In this document: positions 52,818-62,261 of the stretch, one piece after another
Layout: the number at the start of each line of letters is the position of its first letter
Numbering within the stretch: the stretch's first letter is position 1
Assembly: GCF_040493455.1 (NCBI RefSeq)
Contig: NZ_JANFDA010000004.1
Location: 124,001-188,000, forward strand
Direction: 5' to 3'
DNA from: Microcosmobacter sp040493455
GTDB lineage: Bacteria > Bacteroidota > Bacteroidia > Flavobacteriales > Flavobacteriaceae
DNA: 64,000 bases
Position numbers and translations under genes: made by a program
The notes under the pieces: model-generated
The model's input: the letters and a program-made list of their open reading frames with translations, nothing else
Database searches by the model: none
What the model was told of the DNA's origin: nothing

Positions 52818-54236
52818 ATGATGAAAAATATAAATTCAATTAAATTCAAAAAAGTACTCCTACTAAGTTTAGCGTTAATTATAACCTTAGGCTGTGAGAG
52901 AGACCTTTCGGATGATGCGGCGGAAGCTACCTTTTCTACGCTAGGAGAAATTTTCGTTGAAGGACCAATTGGTATGGGTGTAAATTTCTACTTTCCTTAC
53001 TTAGGTTCAAAAAATGACGCACTAGACTTCAACGGCACTAATGCTTTTGAAAGCAATACTTCAATGCGTATCGATGTTCCTAATGCGGACGATCCTACTG
53101 GTAACTACGCAGGAGCTATACTCAGAATCGATGGTGCAGGAAGAGACCTATCGGGTTATGATGCTTTAACCTTTTACGCAAGAGCCTCTCAAGGGGTAAC
53201 ACTAGATGCAATTGGTTTTGGAGAAGATTTTATAGAAAATAAGTATCAAACTACAATCACAAATCTTAGTATTGGAACTGGTTGGGCTAAGTATATTATT
53301 CCAATTCCAGATCCTTCAAAACTAGTCGAAGAAAGAGGTATGTTAAGATACTCCGCTGGGACACAAAACACAGGAGGATTTGGATACACCATTTGGTTAG
53401 ACGAAGTGAGATTCGAAAACTTAGGAACGCTTGCACAACCGCAACCAAGAATTTTGAATGGTGAAGATGTGGTAGTTCAAGGGTTTACCAATATTGATGC
53501 TATATTAAGTGGTTTTAGTCAAACATTCAATGGACCCAATGGTCAAAATATAACTGTTGAGACAACCTCAGCTTATTTTGACTTCGAATCTTCTGATGAA
53601 TCTGTAGCTACAGTAGATGAAAACGGACTGATCACTACATTAGGACCAGGCACTGTTACCATTACAGGGTCTATAAACGGAGTCCTTGCTGAAGGTTCAT
53701 TGACTTTAAATATCTCAGGACCATTTGAATTTGCTCCTACTCCACCAGCTAGAGACCCAGGAGATGTTATTTCTATATTCAGTAATGCTTATGAAAATGT
53801 GCCAGTTGATTATTACAATGGTTTCTTTGCGCCTTTCCAAACTACACTAGGTGGTTCACCACCATTAAACATTAATGGAGATGATATAATACTATACACA
53901 GATCTAAATTTTGTGGGCGTAGGTACATTCTTAAATGTGGCACCAGTCAATATTTCCGGAATGACTCATCTTCATATAGATATAAGACCTGCCGAGAATA
54001 TTGATCCCGGAGACTATATGAATATTCAACTCTTAAACGATGTTGGAGGTAATGAAACTTCAGGTACAGTAGGATTCGATTCAAGCAATTTTGCGCAAGA
54101 CCAATGGACAAGCTTAGATATTCCAATTGCTGATTTTGGATTAGGTGATGTTACACAAATTGGACTACTGTTCTTTATCTCGGATGCAACAATTTCAAAT
54201 GTTTATGTAGACAACATATACTACTACAGTGAATAA
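52818..54236 (+). CDS. Glycan-binding surface lipoprotein with Ig-like (BIG2) domain
   Basis: 472 aa. Lipobox ITLGC gives Cys26, followed by the acidic stretch ERDLSDD, which fits a surface export signal. Residues about 35-205 form a jelly-roll CBM-like domain ('AILRIDGAGRDLSGYDALTF'), about 210-300 a bacterial Ig (BIG2) domain ('SVATVDENGLITTLGPGTV'), and about 315-472 a second jelly-roll. No catalytic motif is visible. By position it is the surface glycan-binding protein of the locus, presumably holding glucan near the barrel protein encoded 9 bases upstream. Confidence 0.8.
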   Translation: MMKNINSIKFKKVLLLSLALIITLGCERDLSDDAAEATFSTLGEIFVEGPIGMGVNFYFPYLGSKNDALDFNGTNAFESNTSMRIDVPNADDPTGNYAGAILRIDGAGRDLSGYDALTFYARASQGVTLDAIGFGEDFIENKYQTTITNLSIGTGWAKYIIPIPDPSKLVEERGMLRYSAGTQNTGGFGYTIWLDEVRFENLGTLAQPQPRILNGEDVVVQGFTNIDAILSGFSQTFNGPNGQNITVETTSAYFDFESSDESVATVDENGLITTLGPGTVTITGSINGVLAEGSLTLNISGPFEFAPTPPARDPGDVISIFSNAYENVPVDYYNGFFAPFQTTLGGSPPLNINGDDIILYTDLNFVGVGTFLNVAPVNISGMTHLHIDIRPAENIDPGDYMNIQLLNDVGGNETSGTVGFDSSNFAQDQWTSLDIPIADFGLGDVTQIGLLFFISDATISNVYVDNIYYYSE

Positions 54237-54249
54237 AAAAAATAAAGCG

Positions 54250-55104
54250 ATGAAGAATATTATTGAAATAATGAAATATAGAACAAGCAAGAGAGCAATT
54301 AAAGCTTTAACATTCTCTATGTTACTGGTAGCCACTACGCTATTGGTTAACAGTTGTGAAACAGACGAAACTCAAACGGTAACAACACTCAACAACCTTG
54401 TGATGGCAGATGAGTTTGATGTTGAAGGTACTCCAAACCCAGCAATGTGGGGCTTTGATATTGGCACAGGTGTAAATGGTTGGGGAAACCAAGAATTACA
54501 ATACTACACCAACAGACCAGAAAATGTAAGAGTAGAAAATGGCTTCTTATTAATAACTGCTATTGAGGAATCATTCGAAGGCTCCAGTTACACCTCTGGT
54601 CGTATCCTAACCAAAGGATTGTTCGAAACTCAGTATGGTCGTTTCGAAGCTCGTATGAGATTACCATATGGAAAAGGATTCTGGCCTGCTTTCTGGTTAT
54701 TAGGAGCTAATATAGACGAAGTAGGTTGGCCACAATGTGGTGAAATAGATGTCATGGAAAATGCAGGTGCTAGACCTACAATAGTTAGTAGTGCAGTACA
54801 TGGTCCAGGTTATAATGCAGGGCTTGCTATTACTAAAGAATATGATTTCGAAGACGCGAGAATCGATAATGAATTTCATGTATATGGAATAGAATGGAGT
54901 CCAAATCAAATAAACTTCTATGTTGATGATGACTTATATCATACGATTACTCCTGCTGATGTTACAGGTGAGTGGGTTTTTAATAATGGAGAGTTTTTCA
55001 TTCTCATAAACCTTGCCGTTGGTGGTGTTTTTGACGGACCACCAAATGACGAAACGGTCTTCCCGCAAACAATGGTAGTAGACTATGTTCGTGTCTATCA
55101 ATAA
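54250..55104 (+). CDS. GH16 endo-beta-1,3-glucanase (laminarinase), lipoprotein
   Basis: 284 aa from the ATG at 54250; a GTG at 54229 and an ATG at 54271 are alternatives. Lipobox LLVNSC (Cys36) is followed by ETDE, an acidic surface-type signal. The GH16 active site is 'CGEIDVMENAG' with nucleophile Glu165, Asp167 and acid/base Glu170. 'YGRFEARMRLPYGKGFWPAF' and a final 'MVVDYVRVYQ' complete the fold. Laminarinases of this length cut beta-1,3-glucan internally. It belongs to the glucan operon and lacks a separate CBM, which the next gene may supply. Confidence 0.93.
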   Translation: MKNIIEIMKYRTSKRAIKALTFSMLLVATTLLVNSCETDETQTVTTLNNLVMADEFDVEGTPNPAMWGFDIGTGVNGWGNQELQYYTNRPENVRVENGFLLITAIEESFEGSSYTSGRILTKGLFETQYGRFEARMRLPYGKGFWPAFWLLGANIDEVGWPQCGEIDVMENAGARPTIVSSAVHGPGYNAGLAITKEYDFEDARIDNEFHVYGIEWSPNQINFYVDDDLYHTITPADVTGEWVFNNGEFFILINLAVGGVFDGPPNDETVFPQTMVVDYVRVYQ

Positions 55105-55136
55105 TTATTAACAACCAAAAAAACTATTAAAAAGTC

Positions 55137-57383
55137 ATGAAAAAATTCATAACAAATAACAATATAATTTGGCTATTTATCTTAGCACCCTTTTTCTTTG
55201 GTTGTGAAGACGATGATGATGCTATTGTAGTAGCAGATGTAGTAGCCAGTTTCGTGCATACGATAAACGAAGACACTGGTATGGTCTCATTCAACAATCT
55301 CTCTGAAAATGCAGATTCATATTCTTGGGATTTTGGAGATGGTACAAGTTCAGAACTAATAAATCCTGAAAAAACATACCCAACTGGAACATATACAGTG
55401 GTGTTGACTGCAACTAATTCTTCTGGCAGCGATACTTTCGAAGATGAAATAGTAATTAACATACCGCTTCCAATTAATTTCCCTGTCAATTTTGATGACC
55501 CTAATGTTAGCTACGATGTAAGTACATTCGGAGGAGCCTCTTTTGCGGTTGTCGAAAATCCTGATCCTTCTGGTACCAATCCAGATGTTTCAAACGTTGG
55601 AGCAGTTACCAATATAGGAGCTGCATTTGAAGGATTCTTTTTCGATCTAGGTGTACCATTAGACCTTTCAGTATTACAATCTGTTAAAGTTAATTTCTGG
55701 TCCAATACGCCTATCGATGTGCTTATGAAGCTAGAAGAAGGTACCGAGGGTAATATTGAAACAACCGCCAGTCATGGAGGTACAGGTTGGGAAGAAATAG
55801 TTTTCACATTTAGTTCATCAGCAAGCTATTCAAGAATTGTATTCTTTGTAGATGGTCCAGGCACAACTGCTGGTACATTCTATTTTGATGATATTACACA
55901 AGTAGAAACACCACCAGATCCTTGTACTCCAGATGACATGCAATCATTAGATGCATCTGACTTTAATTTATCTTTCGAGACAGATCCAACAGCAAGTATT
56001 ATGTCGTTCGACGTTGGATTCTCTTGGATAGATAATCCAGACTTCATGAATTCTGTTAATACGTCTTGTAAAGTGGGACAAATTGATAGAAGTGGTGCCG
56101 CACTTTTTGCAAATAATCAAATTGATTTCGATTCAAAATTCGATTTTACAACTAACTCAGGTTTCAAACTTAAAGTTTGGTCTCCAAATGCAGGTACTAA
56201 TGTTCTAGTGAAATTAGAAGACAAAACTAATCCAGCAATCAACACTGAAGTTCCTGCTGTAACAACTGTGGCAAGTGGATGGGAAGAACTAACCTTTGAT
56301 TTTCCTGGTAGCCAGAGTAATCTATATGACAAAATTATTCTATTCTTTGAATTAAATACTAATACCACAGAAACATATTACATTGATGACTTCATGCTAT
56401 ACGGTACTGGAAGTGGCGGTGGCGGTGGACCATTTGATGATGGTCTTTTAACCAATGGAGATTTTGAAGACGGTACTACAGCTTGGAGCGGAAATGCATT
56501 GAATGTACTTACAGAAGGTGGTAATTCTTTCAACTTTGCCAATGTAATGACTGCTGGTAATCCGTTCGATGTTAACTTGAGCCAGGTTGTATCCATCACT
56601 CAAGGAGAAACTTACGAACTATCCTTCAAAGCTTCTTCCGATGTTAACCGTACTATGGTAGTTGGTATCGGATTAAATGAAGCACCTTGGACAGCTAATA
56701 CCCAAGTTGTAAACCTTACACCAGATCAACAAACGTTCACACTAACACTTGAAGCTGCCGACTTTGGCATCCCTAACAGTCGTGTACTATTCGATATGGG
56801 AGCGGATGTTGGTGTTGTAGTTATCGACGATGTCGCCCTATTCTTAGAAGACGGCGGTGGCGGTGGCGGCGGCGGCGGTGGAGGCACCGGCGACAACATT
56901 GCTACTAATGGTGATTTCGAAACTGGTGATGATACAGGTTGGATGCTATTCCCGAATGGCGGAACCGCAACATTGGACAACTCAATGAATAATGGTGGTG
57001 CATGGTCTGGAAGAATTGTAGTAGGCGAATCTGGAGGAAACCCAGGTTTCAAACAAGAACGCATCGGTCAAGGAACCGTAGCTGCAGGTGATGTAATTCA
57101 ATTAAGTTTTGATCATATAGGTACTATAAGTCAACCTGGAGCAGTAGTAAATGTTCTTCTGTTTGGAGAAGGAAGCTCTGAAGTTTCGTTTACACATGTA
57201 TTCAATCCTGGTCCTGATGTAAGCGGATCGTGGCAAACATTTACTGGAACATTCACAATTCCAAATGGAGCAGATGTCTCAGAAGGAATTTCATTCCTCA
57301 TAGAAGGTGTCTGTGGAGCTGTTGCAGGATGTGGTGTAACAATGAACATAGATAACGTTTCAGTAATTGTAAACCCAGAATAA
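55137..57383 (+). CDS. PKD- and CBM-domain surface lipoprotein
   Basis: 748 aa. Lipobox FFFGC (Cys23) followed by EDDDD, a strongly acidic surface export signal. A PKD domain (about 35-105, 'SYSWDFGDGTSSE') is followed by two related jelly-roll domains (about 110-255 and 275-420, both containing 'GWEE-[IL]-x-F-x-F' and ending in 'YFDD' or 'YIDD') and two CBM4/9-like modules (about 430-570 and 590-747, each opening 'NGDFE'). The CBM modules are separated by polyglycine linkers near 422-428 and 573-583. No active site is visible. Multi-CBM PKD lipoproteins are recurring parts of laminarin loci, so it probably binds glucan at the surface. Confidence 0.85.
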   Translation: MKKFITNNNIIWLFILAPFFFGCEDDDDAIVVADVVASFVHTINEDTGMVSFNNLSENADSYSWDFGDGTSSELINPEKTYPTGTYTVVLTATNSSGSDTFEDEIVINIPLPINFPVNFDDPNVSYDVSTFGGASFAVVENPDPSGTNPDVSNVGAVTNIGAAFEGFFFDLGVPLDLSVLQSVKVNFWSNTPIDVLMKLEEGTEGNIETTASHGGTGWEEIVFTFSSSASYSRIVFFVDGPGTTAGTFYFDDITQVETPPDPCTPDDMQSLDASDFNLSFETDPTASIMSFDVGFSWIDNPDFMNSVNTSCKVGQIDRSGAALFANNQIDFDSKFDFTTNSGFKLKVWSPNAGTNVLVKLEDKTNPAINTEVPAVTTVASGWEELTFDFPGSQSNLYDKIILFFELNTNTTETYYIDDFMLYGTGSGGGGGPFDDGLLTNGDFEDGTTAWSGNALNVLTEGGNSFNFANVMTAGNPFDVNLSQVVSITQGETYELSFKASSDVNRTMVVGIGLNEAPWTANTQVVNLTPDQQTFTLTLEAADFGIPNSRVLFDMGADVGVVVIDDVALFLEDGGGGGGGGGGGTGDNIATNGDFETGDDTGWMLFPNGGTATLDNSMNNGGAWSGRIVVGESGGNPGFKQERIGQGTVAAGDVIQLSFDHIGTISQPGAVVNVLLFGEGSSEVSFTHVFNPGPDVSGSWQTFTGTFTIPNGADVSEGISFLIEGVCGAVAGCGVTMNIDNVSVIVNPE
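56854..56886 (+). repeat. GGC/GGT-rich polyglycine-coding tract
   Basis: A run of glycine codons (mostly GGC and GGT) codes for the longer linker between the two C-terminal CBM modules. It is unusually GC-rich for this genome. Slippage could change the linker length between strains. Confidence 0.7.
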
Positions 57384-57506
57384 AAACTTACAACAGTAAC
57401 GTTTCCATAGTGAGCCATGAGCTCTTGAAATTGATTTTAAAAATTTGGAATAATCCAATTGGATTCTAAACCCAACGTTTAAAAACATTAAGTGATTTTG
57501 ACTATA
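57384..57506. promoter_or_regulatory. Intergenic region with 14-bp palindrome before the phosphorylase gene
   Basis: AATCCAATTGGATT at 57452-57465 is a perfect palindrome, preceded by TTGGA-ATAA-TCCAA. The 123-bp gap is the only long one inside the glucan operon, so a second promoter and operator here are plausible. No full consensus promoter was identified. Confidence 0.4.
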
Positions 57507-60500
57507 ATGAAAGATATACCGACTCTTGATAAAAGCATTAAACTCAAAAAAGTAAGCATTGATAATGAATCGTATTACATGATTACTAACAATGATGAAA
57601 TGCGACCATTTTTCATGAGTATTGTCAGTGATTCAGACCATTGGATGTTTATCTCCAGTAATGGTGGATTAAGTGCTGGCAGAAAAGATGCTGATAATGC
57701 ATTATTCCCTTATTATACTGATGATAAGATTACAGAGTCTTACGACATAACCGGAAGTAAATCCATCTTTTGGGTAGATAGAGATGGTGAACCAAAACTT
57801 TGGGAGCCATTTTCCGAAAGAAACTCAGGCTTATACAATTGCACTAGAAATCTTTACAAAAACGATTACGGCAATAAGGTTCTTTTTGAAGAAACAAACC
57901 ATGATCTTGGTTTAACATATAGATATCAATGGAGTTCTAGTAACCAATTTGGTTTTGTAAAGAAAGGTTTCTTGATCAATAATCTTGAGACTTCGGTTAA
58001 AGTACGTTTGCTAGATGGCATCCAGAATATTATGCCTTTTGGCGTAAATACAGATGTCCAAGCCATAAGAAGTAATCTTGTTGATGCATACAAAAAAAGT
58101 GAGCTTGAAGCCGAAATAGGATTAGGCATATATGCCCTTAGCGCTATTATTGTGGACAGAGCCGAACCAAGTGAAGCTTTAAAAGCTAATGTTGTTTGGT
58201 CTTCAGGATTAGATAATCCTACCTACCTCCTATCATCATTGCAATTAGACAACTTCAGAAAGGGTAATGCATTACAACAAGAAGTTGACATAAAAGCTGA
58301 AAAAGGCGCATACTTTGTTTCTGAAGCATTGACTTTAGCTGCAGAAGCTACTAAAACATGGATCATTGTTGCCAATGTAAATCAAGGGCCTTCCGCTGTT
58401 GTTGGTATTTCTGAACGTATCAAGTCCGATAACAATTTAGCTAATCAAGTTAACAAGGATATCGAAGCAGGTACTCAGAAGTTAGTCAATTTGGTTGCCG
58501 CTTCTGATGGATTTCAATTAACAGCAGACAAAAGACGAAATACCAGACACTATTCCAACACATTATTCAACATAATGCGTGGTGGAATTTTCGATTACAA
58601 CTATCAAATTGAAAAGTGGGATTTCGACAATTACTTAGCTAAAGCCAATCGAAAAGTTTACAGAACTAGCGAGTCTTTACTAGAAAGTCTGCCAGACACG
58701 TTTTCACTTCAAACATTAAGAACATTAGCTTACGATAGTGATGATAAAAACTTCCGTCGTTTAGCATTAGAATATATGCCATTGAAGTTTAGTCGACGTC
58801 ATGGTGATCCAAGTCGCCCTTGGAATAAATTTTCTATCAATACTCGTAGTGAAATAGATGGTTCTAAAATTTTGGATTACGAAGGCAATTGGCGAGATAT
58901 TTTCCAGAACTGGGAAGCATTAGCCCATTCTTATCCAGAGTTTATAGAGAGCATGATCTATAAATTCTTAAACGCTAGCACCTTTGATGGATACAACCCT
59001 TACAGAGTCACCAAAGACGGCTTTGACTGGGAAGTTATTGAGGAACACGATCCATGGTCTTACATAGGATATTGGGGCGACCATCAAATTATCTATCTAC
59101 TAAAATTCTTAGAATTCATTCAAGATTACTATCCAAATAGGTTGAGTAGTTATTTTAATAAAGACTTATTTGTATATGCCAATGTTCCATATAAAATAAA
59201 ACCTTATTCTAAGATTCTAGAGAATCCTAAGGATACCATAGAATTTGATTACGAGTTAGATTTAAAGATACGTGAAAAGCGATCAGAGTTTGGAGCAGAT
59301 GGCGCATTACTTAGAGATGAAAATTACTTCATTCATAAAGTAAACTTCATAGAAAAAATCCTCGCGACAGTACTTGCTAAGATTTCAAACTTTATCCCAG
59401 AAGCTGGTATTTGGCTCAATACCCAAAGGCCAGAATGGAATGATGCCAATAATGCTTTAGTCGGTAATGGTGTATCTATGGTAACGCTGTATTACTTAAG
59501 ACGATTCTTTAAATTCTTCAGCGACATACTCGAGTCTCATCCACAAGATGAATCCGTTGAAATCTCTAGAGAACTCAAAGCATTCTTTGACAAAGTGAAT
59601 GAAACTTTAGGTTCAAATAGTAGTCTATTGCTTGGCAGTATTACAGACAAACAACGAAAAGATGTTCTCGATGGTCTTGGTAACGCAGGAAGCGAATATA
59701 GAGCTCAAATCTACAATCATGCATTTTCTGGAAGAAAGGAAAGCATACGAATGGATGAGCTTACAGACTTTGTTGAATTAACACTCAAATACTTAGAGCA
59801 TTCCATTGATGCAAACAAGCGAGATGACAACATGTATCATGCCTATAACCTAATGACGTTAGAAAATGATCATGAAATCTCTATTACTTACTTAGATGAA
59901 ATGCTCGAAGGGCAAGTAGCTGCTCTAAGCTCAGGATACCTTTCTGCTACAGAATGTCTAGCACTATTGGATAGTATGAAAGGTAGTAAACTGTTCAGAC
60001 CTGACCAATATAGCTATTTACTATATCCAGATAAAGAACTAGCCCGATTCACAAATAAAAATATAATACCAAAAGAAAAAGTAGAAGCATCTCCGCTATT
60101 AAAACAGTTAATACAAGATGGCAATACAAGAGTTATAGAACGTGATATAAATGGCAACTATCATTTTAACGGCAATTTTAACAATGCAAATTCACTAGAA
60201 GAAGCATTAGCCATAGTCTCTGATGATGGATATGCCGAACAAGTTCAGCAAGAATCTGAATACATATTACAAGTTTTTGAGTCTGTATTTAACCACAAAG
60301 CTTTTACAGGCCGTTCAGGAACATTCTTTGGTTTTGAAGGTTTAGGATCTATTTACTGGCACATGGTATCCAAACTATTACTGTCTGTAGAAGAATGTTG
60401 CCTAGATGCAGTAAATCAAAACAAATCTGATGAAACAGTTGGTAGATTATTAGAACACTATTACGAAATCAATGAAGGTATTGGCGTTCATAAATCTCCA

Positions 60501-60956
60501 GAACTATATGGCGCATTTCCAATAGATCCATATTCTCACACGCCATCTGGTAAAGGCGCTCAGCAACCAGGTATGACAGGGCAAGTAAAAGAAGATATTT
60601 TGAGTCGTATGGGTGAACTCGGCGTATCAGTACAAGATGGACAAGTTCAATTCTATCCTTGCCTATTAAGAATTGGTGAATTCTTGAAAGATTCCAAAAC
60701 ATTCAGGTTTACAGATATCAATCAGAATAAAAAGGCAGCTATTCTAAATGAAAACGAATTAGCATTCACATATTGTCAAGTGCCAGTGATATATAGTATT
60801 TCTGAAGAAAACAGCCTTGAAGTTGTATTTACAAATGGAGAATCTGAAAAATCTAAGTCCTTGACATTAAGCCAATCAACCAGTCAAAAATTATTCGAAA
60901 GAACTGGTGAGATTGATAGTATCAAAGTAAACGTAACCAAGAATATTCTAAAATAA
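57507..60956 (+). CDS. Large glycoside phosphorylase (GH94/GH149-like), probable beta-1,3-glucan phosphorylase
   Basis: 1149 aa from the ATG at 57507; no signal peptide, so cytoplasmic. The N-terminal part ('MRPFFMSIVSDSDHWMFISS') is a beta-sandwich as in GH94-type phosphorylases, and the (alpha/alpha) barrel follows with 'RHGDPSRPWNKFSINTRSE', 'YEGNWRDIFQNWEALAHSYP' and 'STFDGYNPYRVTKDGFDWE' (about 430-510). The length and these segments fit GH149 beta-1,3-oligoglucan phosphorylases better than ordinary cellobiose phosphorylases (about 800 aa). It would split imported beta-1,3-oligoglucans with phosphate to glucose 1-phosphate. The family call rests on memory of the family and context, not on a search. 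Confidence 0.75.
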   Translation: MKDIPTLDKSIKLKKVSIDNESYYMITNNDEMRPFFMSIVSDSDHWMFISSNGGLSAGRKDADNALFPYYTDDKITESYDITGSKSIFWVDRDGEPKLWEPFSERNSGLYNCTRNLYKNDYGNKVLFEETNHDLGLTYRYQWSSSNQFGFVKKGFLINNLETSVKVRLLDGIQNIMPFGVNTDVQAIRSNLVDAYKKSELEAEIGLGIYALSAIIVDRAEPSEALKANVVWSSGLDNPTYLLSSLQLDNFRKGNALQQEVDIKAEKGAYFVSEALTLAAEATKTWIIVANVNQGPSAVVGISERIKSDNNLANQVNKDIEAGTQKLVNLVAASDGFQLTADKRRNTRHYSNTLFNIMRGGIFDYNYQIEKWDFDNYLAKANRKVYRTSESLLESLPDTFSLQTLRTLAYDSDDKNFRRLALEYMPLKFSRRHGDPSRPWNKFSINTRSEIDGSKILDYEGNWRDIFQNWEALAHSYPEFIESMIYKFLNASTFDGYNPYRVTKDGFDWEVIEEHDPWSYIGYWGDHQIIYLLKFLEFIQDYYPNRLSSYFNKDLFVYANVPYKIKPYSKILENPKDTIEFDYELDLKIREKRSEFGADGALLRDENYFIHKVNFIEKILATVLAKISNFIPEAGIWLNTQRPEWNDANNALVGNGVSMVTLYYLRRFFKFFSDILESHPQDESVEISRELKAFFDKVNETLGSNSSLLLGSITDKQRKDVLDGLGNAGSEYRAQIYNHAFSGRKESIRMDELTDFVELTLKYLEHSIDANKRDDNMYHAYNLMTLENDHEISITYLDEMLEGQVAALSSGYLSATECLALLDSMKGSKLFRPDQYSYLLYPDKELARFTNKNIIPKEKVEASPLLKQLIQDGNTRVIERDINGNYHFNGNFNNANSLEEALAIVSDDGYAEQVQQESEYILQVFESVFNHKAFTGRSGTFFGFEGLGSIYWHMVSKLLLSVEECCLDAVNQNKSDETVGRLLEHYYEINEGIGVHKSPELYGAFPIDPYSHTPSGKGAQQPGMTGQVKEDILSRMGELGVSVQDGQVQFYPCLLRIGEFLKDSKTFRFTDINQNKKAAILNENELAFTYCQVPVIYSISEENSLEVVFTNGESEKSKSLTLSQSTSQKLFERTGEIDSIKVNVTKNILK

Positions 60957-60963
60957 AAAGTAA

Positions 60964-62250
60964 ATGAGATCAAGATATAACATAGTGTTTATAGCAGTTA
61001 TTGCCCTACTAATATGGTCTTGTAATCAAAAACAAAAAAAAGAAGAAGTAATGCATCCCCAAAATAAAGTGACAGCAAAAGACATTTTAGGTAATCCAGA
61101 TTATTTGGCAATATCCTATGGCGGCTATCGCAAAACAACTAGAGATATTCAACCCACTGTTGAGCAATTAAAGGAAGATATGAAAATCCTTTATGCGATG
61201 AATATTAGGCTGCTGAGAACATACAATGTTCAATTGGCTCAAGCTTCAAACTTATTAAAAGCCATTACCGAGTTGAAAGCTGAAGACAATAACTTCGAAA
61301 TGTATGTAATGCTTGGGGCTTGGATAGATTGCAAGAATGCCTGGACAGATAAAACCCCTGACCACAATGTAGAGAGCGAGCAAAACGAGGGTGAAATTGC
61401 TAGAGCTGTAGCCCTAGCAAATCAGTATCCAGATATCGTAAAAGTCATTGCTGTGGGAAATGAAGCTATGGTTAAGTGGGCAACTAGTTATTATGTTCAG
61501 CCCAATGTGATTCTCAAATGGGTTACACATCTTCAAAACTTGAAAGCCGATGGTAAATTACCTAAAGACCTATGGATAACTAGCTCCGATGATTTTGCAT
61601 CCTGGGGAGGAGGCGATGAAACCTATCATGTTAAAGACCTTGAGGAACTTATAAAAGCTGTGGATTATGTCTCAATGCACACCTATCCTTATCACAACAC
61701 ACATTACAATCCTCAATTCTGGGGAATTGCAAAAGAAGAAGATAGCCTTCCAAACCAACAGAAAATAGAAGCCGCTATGCTTAGAGCCAGAGCGTTCGCA
61801 AAAAAACAATATGACTCTGTATCTAATTACATGAAAAATCTGGGAGTAGACAAGCCTATTCATATCGGTGAAACCGGTTGGGCAAGCGTATCTAATGGAT
61901 TTTATGGACCAAAAGGGTCTATGGCTACAGATGAATATAAAGAAGGCCTGTACTATAAGTACATGAGAGAATGGACCAACGAAGCAGGTATTTCTTGTTT
62001 CTATTTTGAAGCCTTTGACGAACCGTGGAAAGATGCTCACAATGAAAAAGGTTCCGAAAATCATTTTGGTCTATTTACTGTCGATGGTAAAGCCAAATAT
62101 GCATTATGGGATTTGGTAGACAAAGGTGTTTTTGATGGATTAACAAGAGATGGAAATACCATTACCAAAACATACGATGGTGACGAAAAAATGCTCTTGA
62201 AAGATGTGCTATTGCCAGCAACAAAAGAGGAATTAGTCCTTGAGGAGTAA
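60964..62250 (+). CDS. GH17 beta-1,3-glucanase, lipoprotein
   Basis: 428 aa. Lipobox LIWSC (Cys20), followed by a basic NQKQKK stretch, so it probably stays on the periplasmic side. The GH17 catalytic pair is Glu167 ('VIAVGNEAMV') and Glu303 ('HIGETGWAS'), the family's VGNE and ETGW signatures. Bacterial GH17 enzymes trim beta-1,3-glucan oligomers, often from the non-branched part of laminarin. The order phosphorylase, GH17, GH30 with spacers of 7 and 11 bases shows one transcript. Confidence 0.93.
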   Translation: MRSRYNIVFIAVIALLIWSCNQKQKKEEVMHPQNKVTAKDILGNPDYLAISYGGYRKTTRDIQPTVEQLKEDMKILYAMNIRLLRTYNVQLAQASNLLKAITELKAEDNNFEMYVMLGAWIDCKNAWTDKTPDHNVESEQNEGEIARAVALANQYPDIVKVIAVGNEAMVKWATSYYVQPNVILKWVTHLQNLKADGKLPKDLWITSSDDFASWGGGDETYHVKDLEELIKAVDYVSMHTYPYHNTHYNPQFWGIAKEEDSLPNQQKIEAAMLRARAFAKKQYDSVSNYMKNLGVDKPIHIGETGWASVSNGFYGPKGSMATDEYKEGLYYKYMREWTNEAGISCFYFEAFDEPWKDAHNEKGSENHFGLFTVDGKAKYALWDLVDKGVFDGLTRDGNTITKTYDGDEKMLLKDVLLPATKEELVLEE

Positions 62251-62261
62251 AACATAAAACT

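Noticed and set aside
56726..57064. Antisense frame rich in proline opposite the CBM protein
   Set aside because: The proline run is the complement of the glycine-codon tract; there is no promoter or recognisable domain.
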